Part shown: positions 55,443 through 64,000 of the stretch, piece by piece | How the letters are laid out: every line of letters starts with the position of its first letter | How positions within the stretch are numbered: the stretch's first letter is position 1 | From: JANNAV01 sp031384695 | GTDB lineage: Bacteria; Pseudomonadota; Alphaproteobacteria; Rhodobacterales; Rhodobacteraceae | NCBI GenBank assembly: GCA_031384695.1 | Contig: JANNAV010000073.1 | Location: forward strand, 12,265 to 76,264 | Reading direction: 5' to 3' | DNA length: 64,000 nt | The notes under the pieces: model-generated | What the model saw: only the letters and a program-made list of their open reading frames with translations | Databases searched by the model: none | Told to the model about the DNA's origin: nothing | Program-made: the position numbers and the translations under genes

Positions 55443-56147
55443 TCACCCATTGGGCGTGCTGTCGAGGCTGTCGGCAGCGCCGTCCTTGGGCAAGAGATCA
55501 GCCGCAAGCGCGCGGTTGACGGGGCGGCCAAGGGCGAGGGCGGCTTTATCAAGGCGTTCCACCAGATCTTGTGCGCAGGCGAAAGAGCGATCCATCCGGT
55601 TGACAAGATAGCGGATCAGGGGCGGTGTGACATTGATCTGGCGGTCGGCAAAAAGCTTGATCAGCACGGCAGACAGCAGCGCATCGTCGGGTGGGGCAAG
55701 GTGGGTGACGGCGGCGGCCTGCAAGCGGCTTTGCAGATCGGGCAGCGCAATGCCCCAGTCGCGCGGCGGGGTGGCGGCGGTGATCAGCAGGTGCTGGTGG
55801 GGCAGCGCGAGGTTGTGCAGATGAAACAGGGCGGCCTCGGCAGCGGGGTTGCCCGCGATGTGATCGGCGTCTTCCACGGCGATGGGCGCGCTGGCAAGGG
55901 TTGGCAGATCGGCATCGGGCAGGGCGGTGGCCGCAATCATGCGGGCGCCTGCCATGTCGGCCCAGATGCAGGCAAGGTGGGTTTTGCCCGCACCTTCCGG
56001 GCCCAGCAGCAGCATCTTGCCACCGGGCCAGCCCCGCCATGCGTCAATCGCGGTAAGGGCGGGCTGGTTGGCGGCGGAAGGGAAGAAATCGGCGCGGGCA
56101 CGGCGGATGGGCGCGCCGGGCAGATCGAAAACCAGTTGGCGGGTCAT
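55443..56147 (-). CDS. hdaA: DnaA-regulating AAA+ protein (Hda homologue)
   Basis: 234 aa. With the sliding clamp, Hda proteins stimulate ATP hydrolysis by DnaA and limit re-initiation. The N-terminus carries the clamp-binding QLVFDLP. Walker [19 protein letters not shown], a Walker B-like IAVEDADHI, and the DnaA domain III end with [13 protein letters not shown]. There is no DNA-binding domain IV. The hdaA-ppk-ppx order is typical of alphaproteobacteria. Confidence 0.9.
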   Translation of the reverse strand: MTRQLVFDLPGAPIRRARADFFPSAANQPALTAIDAWRGWPGGKMLLLGPEGAGKTHLACIWADMAGARMIAATALPDADLPTLASAPIAVEDADHIAGNPAAEAALFHLHNLALPHQHLLITAATPPRDWGIALPDLQSRLQAAAVTHLAPPDDALLSAVLIKLFADRQINVTPPLIRYLVNRMDRSFACAQDLVERLDKAALALGRPVNRALAADLLPKDGAADSLDSTPNG

Positions 56148-56157
56148 CTGCCGGCCC

Positions 56158-57240
56158 TCAAGCCACGTCTTCGTCTTCGGGGATGCGCCCGGCAACCCCT
56201 TGATAAAGCAGGCTATCGTGATACCGGGTGATGCCAAAACGGGTCAGCACCCCCAGCGCCGCCGCAACCGGGACGGCAACCAGCAGGCCGACAAAACCGA
56301 ACGCCGACCCGAAAGCCGACAGCGCGAACAGCAGCCAGACCGGGTGCAGCCCCACCGATTTGCCAACCAGTTTCGGCGACAGGATGTTGCCTTCGATGAA
56401 CTGCCCGGCCACGAAAATGGCGGCAATCAGGCCGATGGAAAGCCATTCGCCCCAGAACTGATAGAGGGCGAGGCCGATGGCGAGGCCGCCGCCGATCAGC
56501 GGGCCGACGTAGGGAATGAAGGTGATGGCGCCGGAAATGGCGCCGACGATCAGGCCGAATTGCAGGCCTGCAGCCATCAGCGCGACCGAATAAAACGTGC
56601 CCATGGCAAGGCAGACTGACAGTTGCCCGCGCACAAAGGCGGCCATCACCGCGTCAACTTCCGCCCCCAGTTGCCGCACCACCGGCGCATGATCGCGCGG
56701 CAAAAGCGCGTCGATGCGGGCCAGCATCCTGTCCCAATCGACCAGCAGATAGAAGGTGACCACCGGCACCACGAACAGGAAAACCAGCGCCGATATCAGG
56801 CTAAGCGCCGAGGAAATAACGCTTTCCGCCAAAGCGCCGCCCTTGGATTGAATGGCCGCGCCGATCTTGGCGAGGGTAAGGCGGATGGTGGAGGTTTCAT
56901 CCGACAGGGCGGGGAAACGTTCGGTCAGGAAGTTCTGCAACTTGTGGGCGATCTGGGGGGCGGCGTTGATCAGGGCTGTCAGTTGCTCGATCAGGGTGGG
57001 GATGACGGCGAGTACCAGAAGCACCACGATCAGCAGGGCCGCGAGGGTGATGACGCCGGTGGCCGCGACCCGGCCAAGGCCGAGGCTTTCAAGCCGGTCG
57101 GCCACCGGATCGAGGAAGTAGGCCAGCGCGCCACCCACAATAAATGGTAGCATGACCGAGCCGAGATACCACAGGATGACAAGAAACACCGCTGTTGCGG
57201 CACCCCAGTATTTGGCCTGTGCGTGGATCGGCAATGACAT
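56158..57240 (-). CDS. PerM/AI-2E-family permease
   Basis: 360 aa. Two N-terminal helices (WGAATAVFLVILWYLGSVML), a central ~100-residue soluble part, then helices including FVVPVVTFYLLVDWDRM, the GAITFIPYVGPLIGGGLAIG motif and GKSVGLHPVWLLFALSAFG, as in this family. Substrate unknown; members have been linked to autoinducer-2 and to Na+/H+ exchange. Ten nt upstream of hdaA and probably cotranscribed. Confidence 0.9.
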   Translation of the reverse strand: MSLPIHAQAKYWGAATAVFLVILWYLGSVMLPFIVGGALAYFLDPVADRLESLGLGRVAATGVITLAALLIVVLLVLAVIPTLIEQLTALINAAPQIAHKLQNFLTERFPALSDETSTIRLTLAKIGAAIQSKGGALAESVISSALSLISALVFLFVVPVVTFYLLVDWDRMLARIDALLPRDHAPVVRQLGAEVDAVMAAFVRGQLSVCLAMGTFYSVALMAAGLQFGLIVGAISGAITFIPYVGPLIGGGLAIGLALYQFWGEWLSIGLIAAIFVAGQFIEGNILSPKLVGKSVGLHPVWLLFALSAFGSAFGFVGLLVAVPVAAALGVLTRFGITRYHDSLLYQGVAGRIPEDEDVA

Positions 57241-57383
57241 GGCGGCCCCCCTGCTGCTCACCCCCACATCGCGCATCGGGGCGCAAGATTCAAGGGGCGG
57301 GGCGGGAATTGGCGGGGATGGAAAGGGTATGGCTTGGGTATGGATTTGGTACGGGGGCGAAAATGGGGGGTATGGCGGGGGTT

Positions 57384-57468
57384 GCCTGTTCGATCAGATG
57401 GGGGGCAGGCAGGTGCTGCCGCCGGGGCGATGGCCCCTTGCTTGATTGAAATCAAATCGGGCAAGGGA
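57384..57468. repeat. 85-bp intergenic element, copy B
   Basis: Matches 14216-14300 without gaps and about four mismatches, with the same three dyads. It lies between the permease start and the GntR-gene stop. The rest of 57241-57511 holds only G-rich sequence. Confidence 0.75.
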
Positions 57469-57511
57469 AAAAGGAGGGAAGGGGGGCAGTTCGTTTGGAG
57501 TTCATCCTGCG

Positions 57512-58162
57512 TTAGCCCAGCAGGTGGCGCAGGCCTTGCGTCACATCGGTGCGCACGGCAAGGCGCAGGCCCGGCTCGTCGCCGGCGCGCAGGGCGGCGA
57601 GGATGACGCGGTGGTGTTGCGAGACCTCGCGGCGGTTCAGTTTCTGGTAGACCGCGCGCATGGTGGGGCCAAGCTGCAGCCAGACCGTCTCGCACAGGGC
57701 CAGCATCGCCGGAGTTTGGGCGCGCAGATAGAGGGTGCGGTGAAACTCCAGGTTGGTGCGCAGGTAGGCCACCGCATCCTGATTCATCACCGCATCCTGA
57801 TTGAGGCCGTTGATGGCGGCGAGGCGGTCGATCAGGGCGAAATGGGCGCGGGGCAGGGCGCGGGCGGCCATCTCGGGCTCCAGCATGGCGCGGATGGCGG
57901 CCAGCTCTTCGATGCGGTCGGGGGTGAGTTCGGGGGTTGAGATGCGCCCCGAGGAGGACATGGTGAAAGCACCTTCGGCGACGAGGCGGCGCACGGCCTC
58001 GCGCGCGGGGGTCATCGAGACGCCGAACCGGGCGGCGAGGCCGCGCAGGGTCATCGGCAGGCCGGGGGCAAGCTCGCCGTGCATCACCTGTTGGCGCAAG
58101 GTGCGGTAGACCCGTTCATGGGCGGCGGCGTTGGGATCGGTGAGGCGGGGCTTGAGCGGCAT
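57512..58162 (-). CDS. GntR-family regulator (FadR/FCD type)
   Basis: 216 aa. N-terminal winged helix: AHERVYRTLRQQVMHGELAP and LAARFGVSMTPAREAVRRL. The C-terminal FCD ligand domain has ELAAIRAMLEPEMAARA, LEFHRTLYLRAQTPAML and SQHHRVILAALRAGDEPG (metal His residues). Within it, NQDAV-MNQDAV at about residues 121-131 comes from an 18-nt in-frame tandem duplication near 57769-57802. Effector and targets unknown; controlled genes are not obvious nearby. Confidence 0.88.
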   Translation of the reverse strand: MPLKPRLTDPNAAAHERVYRTLRQQVMHGELAPGLPMTLRGLAARFGVSMTPAREAVRRLVAEGAFTMSSSGRISTPELTPDRIEELAAIRAMLEPEMAARALPRAHFALIDRLAAINGLNQDAVMNQDAVAYLRTNLEFHRTLYLRAQTPAMLALCETVWLQLGPTMRAVYQKLNRREVSQHHRVILAALRAGDEPGLRLAVRTDVTQGLRHLLG

Positions 58163-58483
58163 GGCGAACCCAAGCACCGCGGGGGCGGGCGCGTCAATGG
58201 GGTGTGGCGGGGATCGGCGGGGTGCCGTTCGGGCAAGGGGGGCCTGCAATCGGGCCCTGAAGCAGATCAGGCCGCGCAGCTTGCCGGGATCGGACAAGAG
58301 TTTGCTGATCGGATCGGGTACCCCCGCCCAATGCCAACCGCAACCGGCATTCACGGCGCATCAAACCGCGTTAACCACAGCAACCGGCCGCTGCCATATG
58401 CATGGCCCGTGCATAGCCGCCCGCATAGCAATGAACAGCCCCATTCCGCAGCGATTTCAACCCGTTAACCCAACGCCCGCCGC
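58163..58483. other. Intergenic region upstream of the GntR gene
   Basis: 321 nt between the GntR start and the end of the LytM gene. It holds the 24-nt motif at 58394-58417 (on the minus strand GCTATGCACGGGCCATGCAT plus ATGG), which is 21/24 identical to 13507-13530. GTTAACC-type A/T-rich stretches lie at about 58369-58375 and 58463-58470. No ORF looks real. Confidence 0.5.
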
Positions 58484-59641
58484 CTATTGCAGATAGGGCA
58501 GCGGATCGACGCTATCCACCCCCTTGCGCACTTCGAAATGCACAAACGGCTGCGCCCCCGCCCGCACCGCCGCAATCGCCTGCCCGCGCTTGACCGCCGC
58601 CCCCTTCACCAGCTTTACCCCGTCAACGCCCGCATAAACCGTGAGAATGCCGTCGGCATGCCGGATCACCACGATCGGCGTGCCGGTGGTATCCTTGGTC
58701 ACCGCCGCCACCGTGCCATCCGCCGCCGCCTTCACCACCGTCCCCGCCGCCGCCGCAATATCTATGCCATCGTTCTTTTTCTTCACGTAACCCCGGATGA
58801 TCTTGCCATCCACCGGCATCACGAACCGCGTGGCCGAGGCCGCCGTCCGCTCTGCCCCCAGATCGGGCGAGGCGGGGGTTTCCTTGGGCTTGGCGCCGGC
58901 CACCGCAGGCTTTTCCGCAGGCAACGGCGTTTTCGCCGAGGGCGGCTGGGGGGTGGGCGAGCCCTGGCCAGGTGCGGTGACAACCGCCACCGGATCAGGC
59001 GCGGCTCCCGCCGTCGGGATGATCAGAAACTGGCCCTCGCGCACTTCAAGATCGGCGCCTAACCCGTTCCATTCGGCCAGCGATTTGGCCGACACATTGT
59101 AGGTGCGCGCAATCGAAAACGCGGTCTCGCCACGGGCCACCTTGTGGCGTACTGGCTCGCTGCCCGCCGCCGCAGGCCGCGCCGTCACTGGCGTGGTCTG
59201 GCTGCCAACCCGGTCCAGCGCGGTGGTGGCGATGGTGCTGACATCCACCGCCCCGCTGCCGATCAGCCCGCCGGTTGCAGTCCCGGAGGCCGCCCCGCCC
59301 GTACCCCGCCCGGGCATCGCCAGAACCTCGCCGTCGCGCAAACTATCGCCTGATTGCAAGGCGTTATACCGCGCCAGCTCTTCTGCGCCAAGGCCCACCC
59401 GTGCCGCCACCGACGCCACCGTATCGCCCCGCCGCGCCACCGCCACCTGATAACCGGGGTACGCGATCACCCCCCGCCCGTCCGCCTCGGGCCGTGCATC
59501 GGCAACCCCGCGCACCGCACCCGAGGTGTCAAGCGATCCGCTGCCCCCCCGCAGATCCCAATCCAGACCGGGCGCATTGCTGCACCCCGCAAGCCACAAA
59601 CCTGCCACCACGCCAATCACCGGAAACCGCGAAACGCTCAT
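58484..59641 (-). CDS. LysM/LytM lipoprotein (NlpD-like)
   Basis: 385 aa. Lipoprotein signal VVAGLWLAGC (Cys20). Two LysM modules (VAVARRGDTVASVAARVG; HKVARGETAFSIARTYNV), Pro-rich linker, and a C-terminal M23/LytM domain. In that domain the first zinc His is Asn (KKKNDGIDIAAAAGT) and the YxHL motif reads VYAGVDG, while VHFEVRKG is kept. It is therefore likely an inactive LytM factor that activates an amidase in cell separation, as NlpD does. Downstream of surE-pcm, as in many proteobacteria. Confidence 0.9.
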   Translation of the reverse strand: MSVSRFPVIGVVAGLWLAGCSNAPGLDWDLRGGSGSLDTSGAVRGVADARPEADGRGVIAYPGYQVAVARRGDTVASVAARVGLGAEELARYNALQSGDSLRDGEVLAMPGRGTGGAASGTATGGLIGSGAVDVSTIATTALDRVGSQTTPVTARPAAAGSEPVRHKVARGETAFSIARTYNVSAKSLAEWNGLGADLEVREGQFLIIPTAGAAPDPVAVVTAPGQGSPTPQPPSAKTPLPAEKPAVAGAKPKETPASPDLGAERTAASATRFVMPVDGKIIRGYVKKKNDGIDIAAAAGTVVKAAADGTVAAVTKDTTGTPIVVIRHADGILTVYAGVDGVKLVKGAAVKRGQAIAAVRAGAQPFVHFEVRKGVDSVDPLPYLQ

Positions 59642-59698
59642 CTCTGCCTCATCCGTTTTGCCCGGGTTCCCCCCGGAACGTGCCATGACCCGCCGCGC

Positions 59699-60367
59699 TC
59701 ACTCCGCGCCAAGCCCTTCAACCAACGGCACAAATCGTACCGGGCGCAGCTCTTCATACTCATACCCCGCAGCCCCGCGCGTGACCTTGATCAGGCTTTG
59801 CACCGCGTCCGATTGCCCGACCGGCACCACCATGATACCGCCGATCTTCAACTGCGCCAAGAGCGGCCCCGGCGGGTCTTCCGCCGCCGCCGTCACGATG
59901 ATGCGATCAAACGGTGCCTGATCGGGCAGCCCGAAACTGCCATCCGCCACCATCGCCACGATATTCACCAACCCCATGTCGCGGAACAGATCCGCCGCCT
60001 CGCGCACCAGCCTGCGGTGCCGGTCCACCGTGTAGACCCGTCGCGCAAGCTGGCTCAGGATCGCCGCCTGATAGCCCGATCCCGTGCCCACCTCCAGCAC
60101 CGTATCGCGCGGCTGCACCGCCAGCGCCTGCGTCATCAACCCCACCACCGAAGGCTGGCTGATGGTCTGCCCGCAGGCAATCGGCAGCGGCATATCCTCA
60201 TAGGCACGCTCCGCAAACAGCCCCTTCACGAACATGCCGCGATCAATGCGCTCCATCGCGTTCAGCACCCGCCCCTCCGTCACCCCACGCGAGCGAAGCG
60301 CGAACAAAAACCGCATCTTGCGCTCTGCCACCGTTTCTTCCGGCGGATCAGGCAGGCCGTTTTCCAT
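59699..60367 (-). CDS. pcm: Protein-L-isoaspartate O-methyltransferase
   Basis: 222 aa. Methylates L-isoaspartyl residues to start their repair. SAM site [39 protein letters not shown] (isoaspartyl site) and [14 protein letters not shown] are diagnostic. Coupled to surE (ATGA) and followed by the NlpD-like gene: the classical surE-pcm-nlpD order. Confidence 0.95.
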   Translation of the reverse strand: MENGLPDPPEETVAERKMRFLFALRSRGVTEGRVLNAMERIDRGMFVKGLFAERAYEDMPLPIACGQTISQPSVVGLMTQALAVQPRDTVLEVGTGSGYQAAILSQLARRVYTVDRHRRLVREAADLFRDMGLVNIVAMVADGSFGLPDQAPFDRIIVTAAAEDPPGPLLAQLKIGGIMVVPVGQSDAVQSLIKVTRGAAGYEYEELRPVRFVPLVEGLGAE

Positions 60368-61152
60368 CAGCCAAGCCGTGCGGCAAGATCGGCCAGTTGG
60401 TCATGCGCGGTCAGATCCGCCCGCATCGGCGTAACCGAGATATAGCCTTGCAGGTTCACCGCCGCGTCAGTTCCCGGCAGAGTGGGCGTTTGCTGCGGGC
60501 CGCCCTTTATCCACAGGAACTTGCGCCCCGAAGGCGAGATATGCGGCTCCAGCCCAAAGGCGGTCTCACGGCGAAAGCCTTGCGCCGCCACCTTGATCCC
60601 CTTGACGTCTGCGGCAGGCACCGGCGGAAAATTCACGTTGTAAAACAAACGGTAATCGGCATTGTCCCACAACCCACGGTCCAACAACGCCCGCACCGCA
60701 GCCGTGCCATGCCGTGCCGCCGCCTCGAACGGATCGACAATCTCTTCGGTGCGCGGCCCCATGAACTGCGACAGTGCTATGGCCGGAATGCCCTGCAACG
60801 CCGCCTCCATCGCGCCGCCGATGGTGCCGGAATAAAGCACGTTCTCGGCCGAATTGTTGCCCCGGTTCACCCCCGAAAGCACCAGATCGGGCTTGGCCCC
60901 CTCGAACACATCATAAATCGCCGCCATCACGCAATCCGCCGGGCTGCCTTCGGTCGCAAAGCGGCGCGGCGCAAGCTTCATGATCATCATCGGGCGGGTA
61001 TAGCTGATGCAATGGCCGACGCCGGATTGCTCGAACGCGGGCGCCACCGTCCAGACCTCGCCATCGGCCCCGGCAATCTCATTGGCGATCCGGTCCAGAA
61101 CTTCCAGCCCCGGCGCGTTGATGCCGTCATCATTGGTGATCAGAATGCGCAT
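60367..61152 (-). CDS. surE: 5'-/3'-nucleotidase SurE
   Basis: 261 aa. Metal-dependent phosphatase of nucleoside monophosphates, linked to stress survival. [15 protein letters not shown] holds the Asp pair; [31 protein letters not shown] and GFRRETAFG follow. The ATG at 61152 follows AGGGG; a TTG one codon earlier is also in frame. Its stop overlaps the pcm start. Confidence 0.95.
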   Translation of the reverse strand: MRILITNDDGINAPGLEVLDRIANEIAGADGEVWTVAPAFEQSGVGHCISYTRPMMIMKLAPRRFATEGSPADCVMAAIYDVFEGAKPDLVLSGVNRGNNSAENVLYSGTIGGAMEAALQGIPAIALSQFMGPRTEEIVDPFEAAARHGTAAVRALLDRGLWDNADYRLFYNVNFPPVPAADVKGIKVAAQGFRRETAFGLEPHISPSGRKFLWIKGGPQQTPTLPGTDAAVNLQGYISVTPMRADLTAHDQLADLAARLG

Positions 61153-61259
61153 CAAAACCCCTGTTGCTGTCAGTCTTGATTAGACGACAGCAGGGCAGGC
61201 GTAAAGCCGCGATGCGCCATGCAGCACCCTTTATTCCTTGGGGCAATGCGCGCGCGGCC

Positions 61260-62330
61260 TTACCCCGTCAGCCCCTCGATCTGCGACAGATCAACCGGCG
61301 TTTCCGCCTCCACCGCCCGGCGCAACCGCTTGCCGATGATGCTGTCCCAATGCTTGGGTGCCGCACCATAGCCCGGCCGCACCGACCGGATGGCGTCTGC
61401 CGTGATGATATCCCCCGCCTGCAACGGCTTGACGAAGTAAAGCGAGCGGCGGAATACCGCGTTGCCCTGCTCGGATGATTTGCGGCCGTAATCCACCGCC
61501 CCAAGCGCGCCCCAGGCTGTGTTGGCAGCGGTACAAAGGGCTGCAAATTCAGGTGGTTCAAGCGAAAAGCTGTCATCCGGCCCGCCGCCCTGACGGTCCA
61601 AGGTGATGTGCTTTTCGATGATCGACGCCCCCAAAGCCACCGCCGCAATCGCCGTCGTGTTGTCCAGCGTGTGATCGGAAAGCCCGGTCACCAGCCCGAA
61701 ACGGCCGATCATGTCGGGGATGGTGCGCAGGTTGTAATCGCCCGCCGGGGCAGGATAGCCCGAAACGCAGTGCAAGATCGCCAGTTCCCGGCAGCCGCCA
61801 TCGCGCGCAGCGTCAATCGCCTCGGCAATTTCATCCGCATCCGCCATGCCGGTCGAGATGATCATCGGCTTGCCCGTCGCCGCCGCATAGCGGATCAGCC
61901 GCAGATCAACCGCCTCGAAACTGGCGATCTTGTAGGCCGGCGCGTTCAGGTCTTCCAGCAGGTCCACCGCAGTGGCATCGAACGGCGAGGAAAACATCGT
62001 CACCCCCCGCGCTTTTGCCCGCGCGAACAACTCCGCATGCCACTCCCACGGCGTATGCGCCCATTGGTAAAGCTCATAAAGGCTGCGGCCCTGCCATTGC
62101 CCTTCGGTGATCTGAAAGTCGGGCCGGGCCGAATTGAGGGTGATGGTATCGGGCCGGTAGGTCTGCATTTTCACCGCCGAAACCCCGGCCCCGGCGGCTT
62201 TGTCGATGATTGTCAGAGCCTTGCCCAGATCACCGTTGTGATTGGCCGACAGTTCGGCAATCACGTAAGGCGGGTGCGCTGCACCGATGGCACGGCTGTC
62301 GATCACGATCTGGGGCGGCGTTTTGGGCAT
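61260..62330 (-). CDS. pseI: Pseudaminic acid synthase (NeuB family)
   Basis: 356 aa. Condenses the altrose-type precursor made by PseG with PEP to give pseudaminic acid. NeuB barrel: YVIAELSANHNGDLGKAL, AVKMQTYRPDTITLN, MIISTGMADADEIAEAID and IEKHITLDRQGGGPDDSFSL; the C-terminal SAF (antifreeze-like) domain has RSLYFVKPLQAGDIITADAI. PseI is favoured over sialic acid NeuB because of the adjoining PseG. The RBS is GGAGACAC. Confidence 0.9.
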   Translation of the reverse strand: MPKTPPQIVIDSRAIGAAHPPYVIAELSANHNGDLGKALTIIDKAAGAGVSAVKMQTYRPDTITLNSARPDFQITEGQWQGRSLYELYQWAHTPWEWHAELFARAKARGVTMFSSPFDATAVDLLEDLNAPAYKIASFEAVDLRLIRYAAATGKPMIISTGMADADEIAEAIDAARDGGCRELAILHCVSGYPAPAGDYNLRTIPDMIGRFGLVTGLSDHTLDNTTAIAAVALGASIIEKHITLDRQGGGPDDSFSLEPPEFAALCTAANTAWGALGAVDYGRKSSEQGNAVFRRSLYFVKPLQAGDIITADAIRSVRPGYGAAPKHWDSIIGKRLRRAVEAETPVDLSQIEGLTG

Positions 62331-62399
62331 CAGTGTCTCCTTTGGCCAAGCGATGACCGGGCCGGGCTGATTTGGCAAGGGCAGGGCGGCAGCCCCGTT

Positions 62400-63944
62400 C
62401 TAAAGCGTCAGGATCAGCCGTGCAAACCCCGCGACAGGCGGCGCGTCCCTGAAGCCCGCCGCCGCAAACACCCGCAGCGACGCCGCATTGCCGGGGTGAA
62501 TTTCGGCAAGCAACTGCCGCAGGCCAATCCGGCGCGCTTCCGCTGTGGCAAGCGCCAGTATCCGCCGCCCAACCCCCCGGCCCGCAACGCCCGCACCCAG
62601 CAACAGGCTGACCGTTGCCGTGCCAACTCTTTCGCTGTCATCCAGCCGCAGGTGCCCCACCGGATGATCGGTGCACGCCATGTAAAGCCGCATTCCGGGC
62701 GCTTGCAAGGCCGCCTCAAACCACGCGCAATGCGCCGCAAGGCTTGATTTCACACCGGATTTCAACGCGTTGGCATCGGCAATCGCCCGCCATTGCCAGA
62801 CCAACGGCGCATCCGCCATCGCCGCCGCGCGCAGATGCAGGGCCGGCGCACAGATCGCGGCCACCATCGCACCCGTGCCGCGCCCCCCGGTCACCGCCGC
62901 AGCCCGCGCACTCATTGCCTGCAACGCGGCGGGCTCTGACAGCATCGCCAAAGCCTCCGCCAGCCGCCCGGCCAAACCCTTCGCCCCCGCCACCCCCAGC
63001 ATCAAACCCGCCCCCGCCGCCACCAGTGCCGCCGCCCCCGCCGCCTGATTATCGGCCATCACCACGAACAGCGACGGCAGGCCACGGGCGCACCGCTCCC
63101 AAGCCGTGCCGCCAACCCCACCGATGGCCAGATCGGCGCTGGCCATCAGACCCGCCATATCGACCACATCCACCAGCACGCGGCAGGGCACCGGCATCCG
63201 CGCGGCCTCGGCCCGCACTCGGTCAAGGCTTGGCGACGCGGGCCCCATCACCACATCAATCCGCACGCCCACCGGCAACGGCAAACCGGCAAGCGCCCGC
63301 AGCAACAGCCGCGACACCCCCGGCTGATCAACCCCCCCCAGGGCAATCAGAATGTGGCAAAGTGCCCCCCCCCGCGCCGCCCGCGCGGCAAGCGCCGCAT
63401 CGCGCAACCCGGCAAACCCGGGCCGCAACAGCGCATAGTCCGGCCCGATCAGCCGTTCCGCCAGAACAGGCACCAACCGATCATAATCCGCCGCCTTGCG
63501 CCCCAGATTCTGGTCCAGCAGCAGATCGCACCGATGCACCCGGTCGGCCAGATCATCGATCACCGCAAGCCGCGCAGCAGGCGGCACCGCGATACTTTGC
63601 CATTTGATATCAAACGCATAATGATCCAGCACCACCCAGTCATACCCCGCCTCCAGCACCGCCCGCGTCTCGGCGGCATCGCGCTGCCAAGGCACCCCCG
63701 CCCAACCCGCATGCGCAGGCGCTGCCCCTTCCGGCACAAAAGCCGCATCCGGCGTGGGCAGGCGCACCAGCGCGAACCCCTCCGCCGTGATCCGCTCCCC
63801 CAAACCCCCCGGCAAATCGCGCGCGATAAACGTGCAACGGTGCCCCGCCGCGCGCAACCCCAGCGCCAGCGTCAGACAGCGCATCACATGCCCGGTGCCG
63901 ATCTCGGTCGAGGCATCACAGCGCAGGGCGACATTCAGGCTCAT
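62400..63944 (-). CDS. PseG-acetyltransferase fusion
   Basis: 514 aa. Residues 1-~365 are a PseG UDP-sugar hydrolase: ALRCDASTEIGTGHVMRCLT, WVVLDHYAFDIKW, LLLDQNLGR and DLAIGGVGGTAWERCARGLP. Residues ~370-514 are a GNAT acetyltransferase (LRAAAMADAPLVWQWRAIAD, LLGAGVAGRGVGRRILALA, IHPGNAASLRVFAAAGF), the place of PseH in the pathway. Two consecutive steps, N-acetylation and UDP removal, are thus joined in one chain. It overlaps the upstream pseF-like gene. Confidence 0.88.
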   Translation of the reverse strand: MSLNVALRCDASTEIGTGHVMRCLTLALGLRAAGHRCTFIARDLPGGLGERITAEGFALVRLPTPDAAFVPEGAAPAHAGWAGVPWQRDAAETRAVLEAGYDWVVLDHYAFDIKWQSIAVPPAARLAVIDDLADRVHRCDLLLDQNLGRKAADYDRLVPVLAERLIGPDYALLRPGFAGLRDAALAARAARGGALCHILIALGGVDQPGVSRLLLRALAGLPLPVGVRIDVVMGPASPSLDRVRAEAARMPVPCRVLVDVVDMAGLMASADLAIGGVGGTAWERCARGLPSLFVVMADNQAAGAAALVAAGAGLMLGVAGAKGLAGRLAEALAMLSEPAALQAMSARAAAVTGGRGTGAMVAAICAPALHLRAAAMADAPLVWQWRAIADANALKSGVKSSLAAHCAWFEAALQAPGMRLYMACTDHPVGHLRLDDSERVGTATVSLLLGAGVAGRGVGRRILALATAEARRIGLRQLLAEIHPGNAASLRVFAAAGFRDAPPVAGFARLILTL

Positions 63945-64000
63945 GCGCGGGGATAAAGGGCGGCAAAGATGCTTTCGGCGCGGGCCCAGTCCTCGGGCGT
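63941..64000 (-). CDS. pseF: C-terminal end of probable pseudaminic acid cytidylyltransferase
   Basis: Only the last 19 codons are in the window: DWARAESIFAALYPRA. The pattern DW-RAE at the C-terminus is typical of PseF/CMP-sugar synthetases, and the stop overlaps the pseG fusion start (ATGA). Named by context; the catalytic domain is off the edge. Confidence 0.6.
   Translation of the reverse strand, partial: TPEDWARAESIFAALYPRA

Noticed and set aside
1..64000. tRNA, rRNA, transposase or CRISPR genes
   Set aside because: Scanned by eye for T-arm GGTTCGAATCC-type sequences, transposase motifs and regular spacer repeats; none found.

Overview
The window is high-GC (roughly two thirds G+C by eye), gene-dense bacterial DNA, and almost every gene points to an alphaproteobacterium of the order Rhodobacterales (Rhodobacter/Paracoccus/Gemmobacter-like). 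The strongest pointers are a choline uptake and BetI/BetA block, a PccR-type acyl-CoA regulator beside propionyl-CoA carboxylase and methylmalonyl-CoA mutase, an HdaA-like DnaA regulator next to ppk/ppx, and many overlapping stop/start (ATGA, TGATG) junctions. It looks like core chromosome. I see no rRNA, tRNA, CRISPR array, IS element or prophage.

Layout. 1-11.1 kb: the 5' part of a malic enzyme gene, a cupin protein, then a tight nucleoside-salvage operon (cdd-deoA-deoB-add-upp), a SPOR-domain protein, a degenerate M48-like membrane protein, a DMT transporter and thymidine kinase. 11.1-20.8 kb: a small CII-like regulator, a DEAD-box helicase, an orphan BrnA-like antitoxin, the divergent metR/metF pair, then a translationally coupled set aroQ - HpaI-type aldolase - short AMP-forming ligase - thiolase lacking two expected catalytic residues. 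It converges on a papain-like cysteine-peptidase candidate. 20.9-30.2 kb: biotin ECF transporter bioMNY, a glycine-zipper lipoprotein, an MFS exporter, gabT, dprA and topA. 30.2-35.5 kb: choline ABC transporter choXWV, betI and betA without betB. 35.5-47.6 kb: a secreted nuclease, then the propionyl-CoA block: Bcr/CflA-type MFS, pccR, pccB, a 120-aa unknown, two tiny paralogous lipoproteins, a further small unknown and lipoprotein, pccA and mcm. 47.6-58.2 kb: nhaA, a periplasmic protein, an EEP-family protein, a J-domain/TerB protein, a VOC protein, ppx-ppk, hdaA, a PerM-type permease and a GntR regulator. 58.5-64 kb: a LysM/LytM lipoprotein, pcm, surE, and a pseudaminic-acid block (pseI, a pseG-acetyltransferase fusion, and the last codons of a probable pseF) running off the right edge.

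How the parts fit. Purine/pyrimidine (deoxy)nucleosides are broken down or salvaged by the first operon, with tdk nearby. Choline is imported by ChoXWV and oxidised by BetA under BetI. Propionyl-CoA is carboxylated by PccAB and isomerised by Mcm under PccR; TTTGCAA-type motifs lie in front of both pccR and pccB. Ppk/Ppx handle polyphosphate. PseI, PseGH and PseF make activated pseudaminic acid, probably for flagellin or surface glycan.

The intergenic DNA carries several structured repeats: an ~85-bp element present twice (beside metR and beside the GntR gene), a GGGGATATTT-type short repeat family, a perfect 37-bp palindrome, a 24-nt motif shared by two upstream regions, and a 23-bp tandem duplication in front of bioM. 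The most unusual coding content is the aldolase/ligase/degenerate thiolase set, the papain-like protein, the pseudo-M48 membrane protein and the twin mini-lipoproteins.
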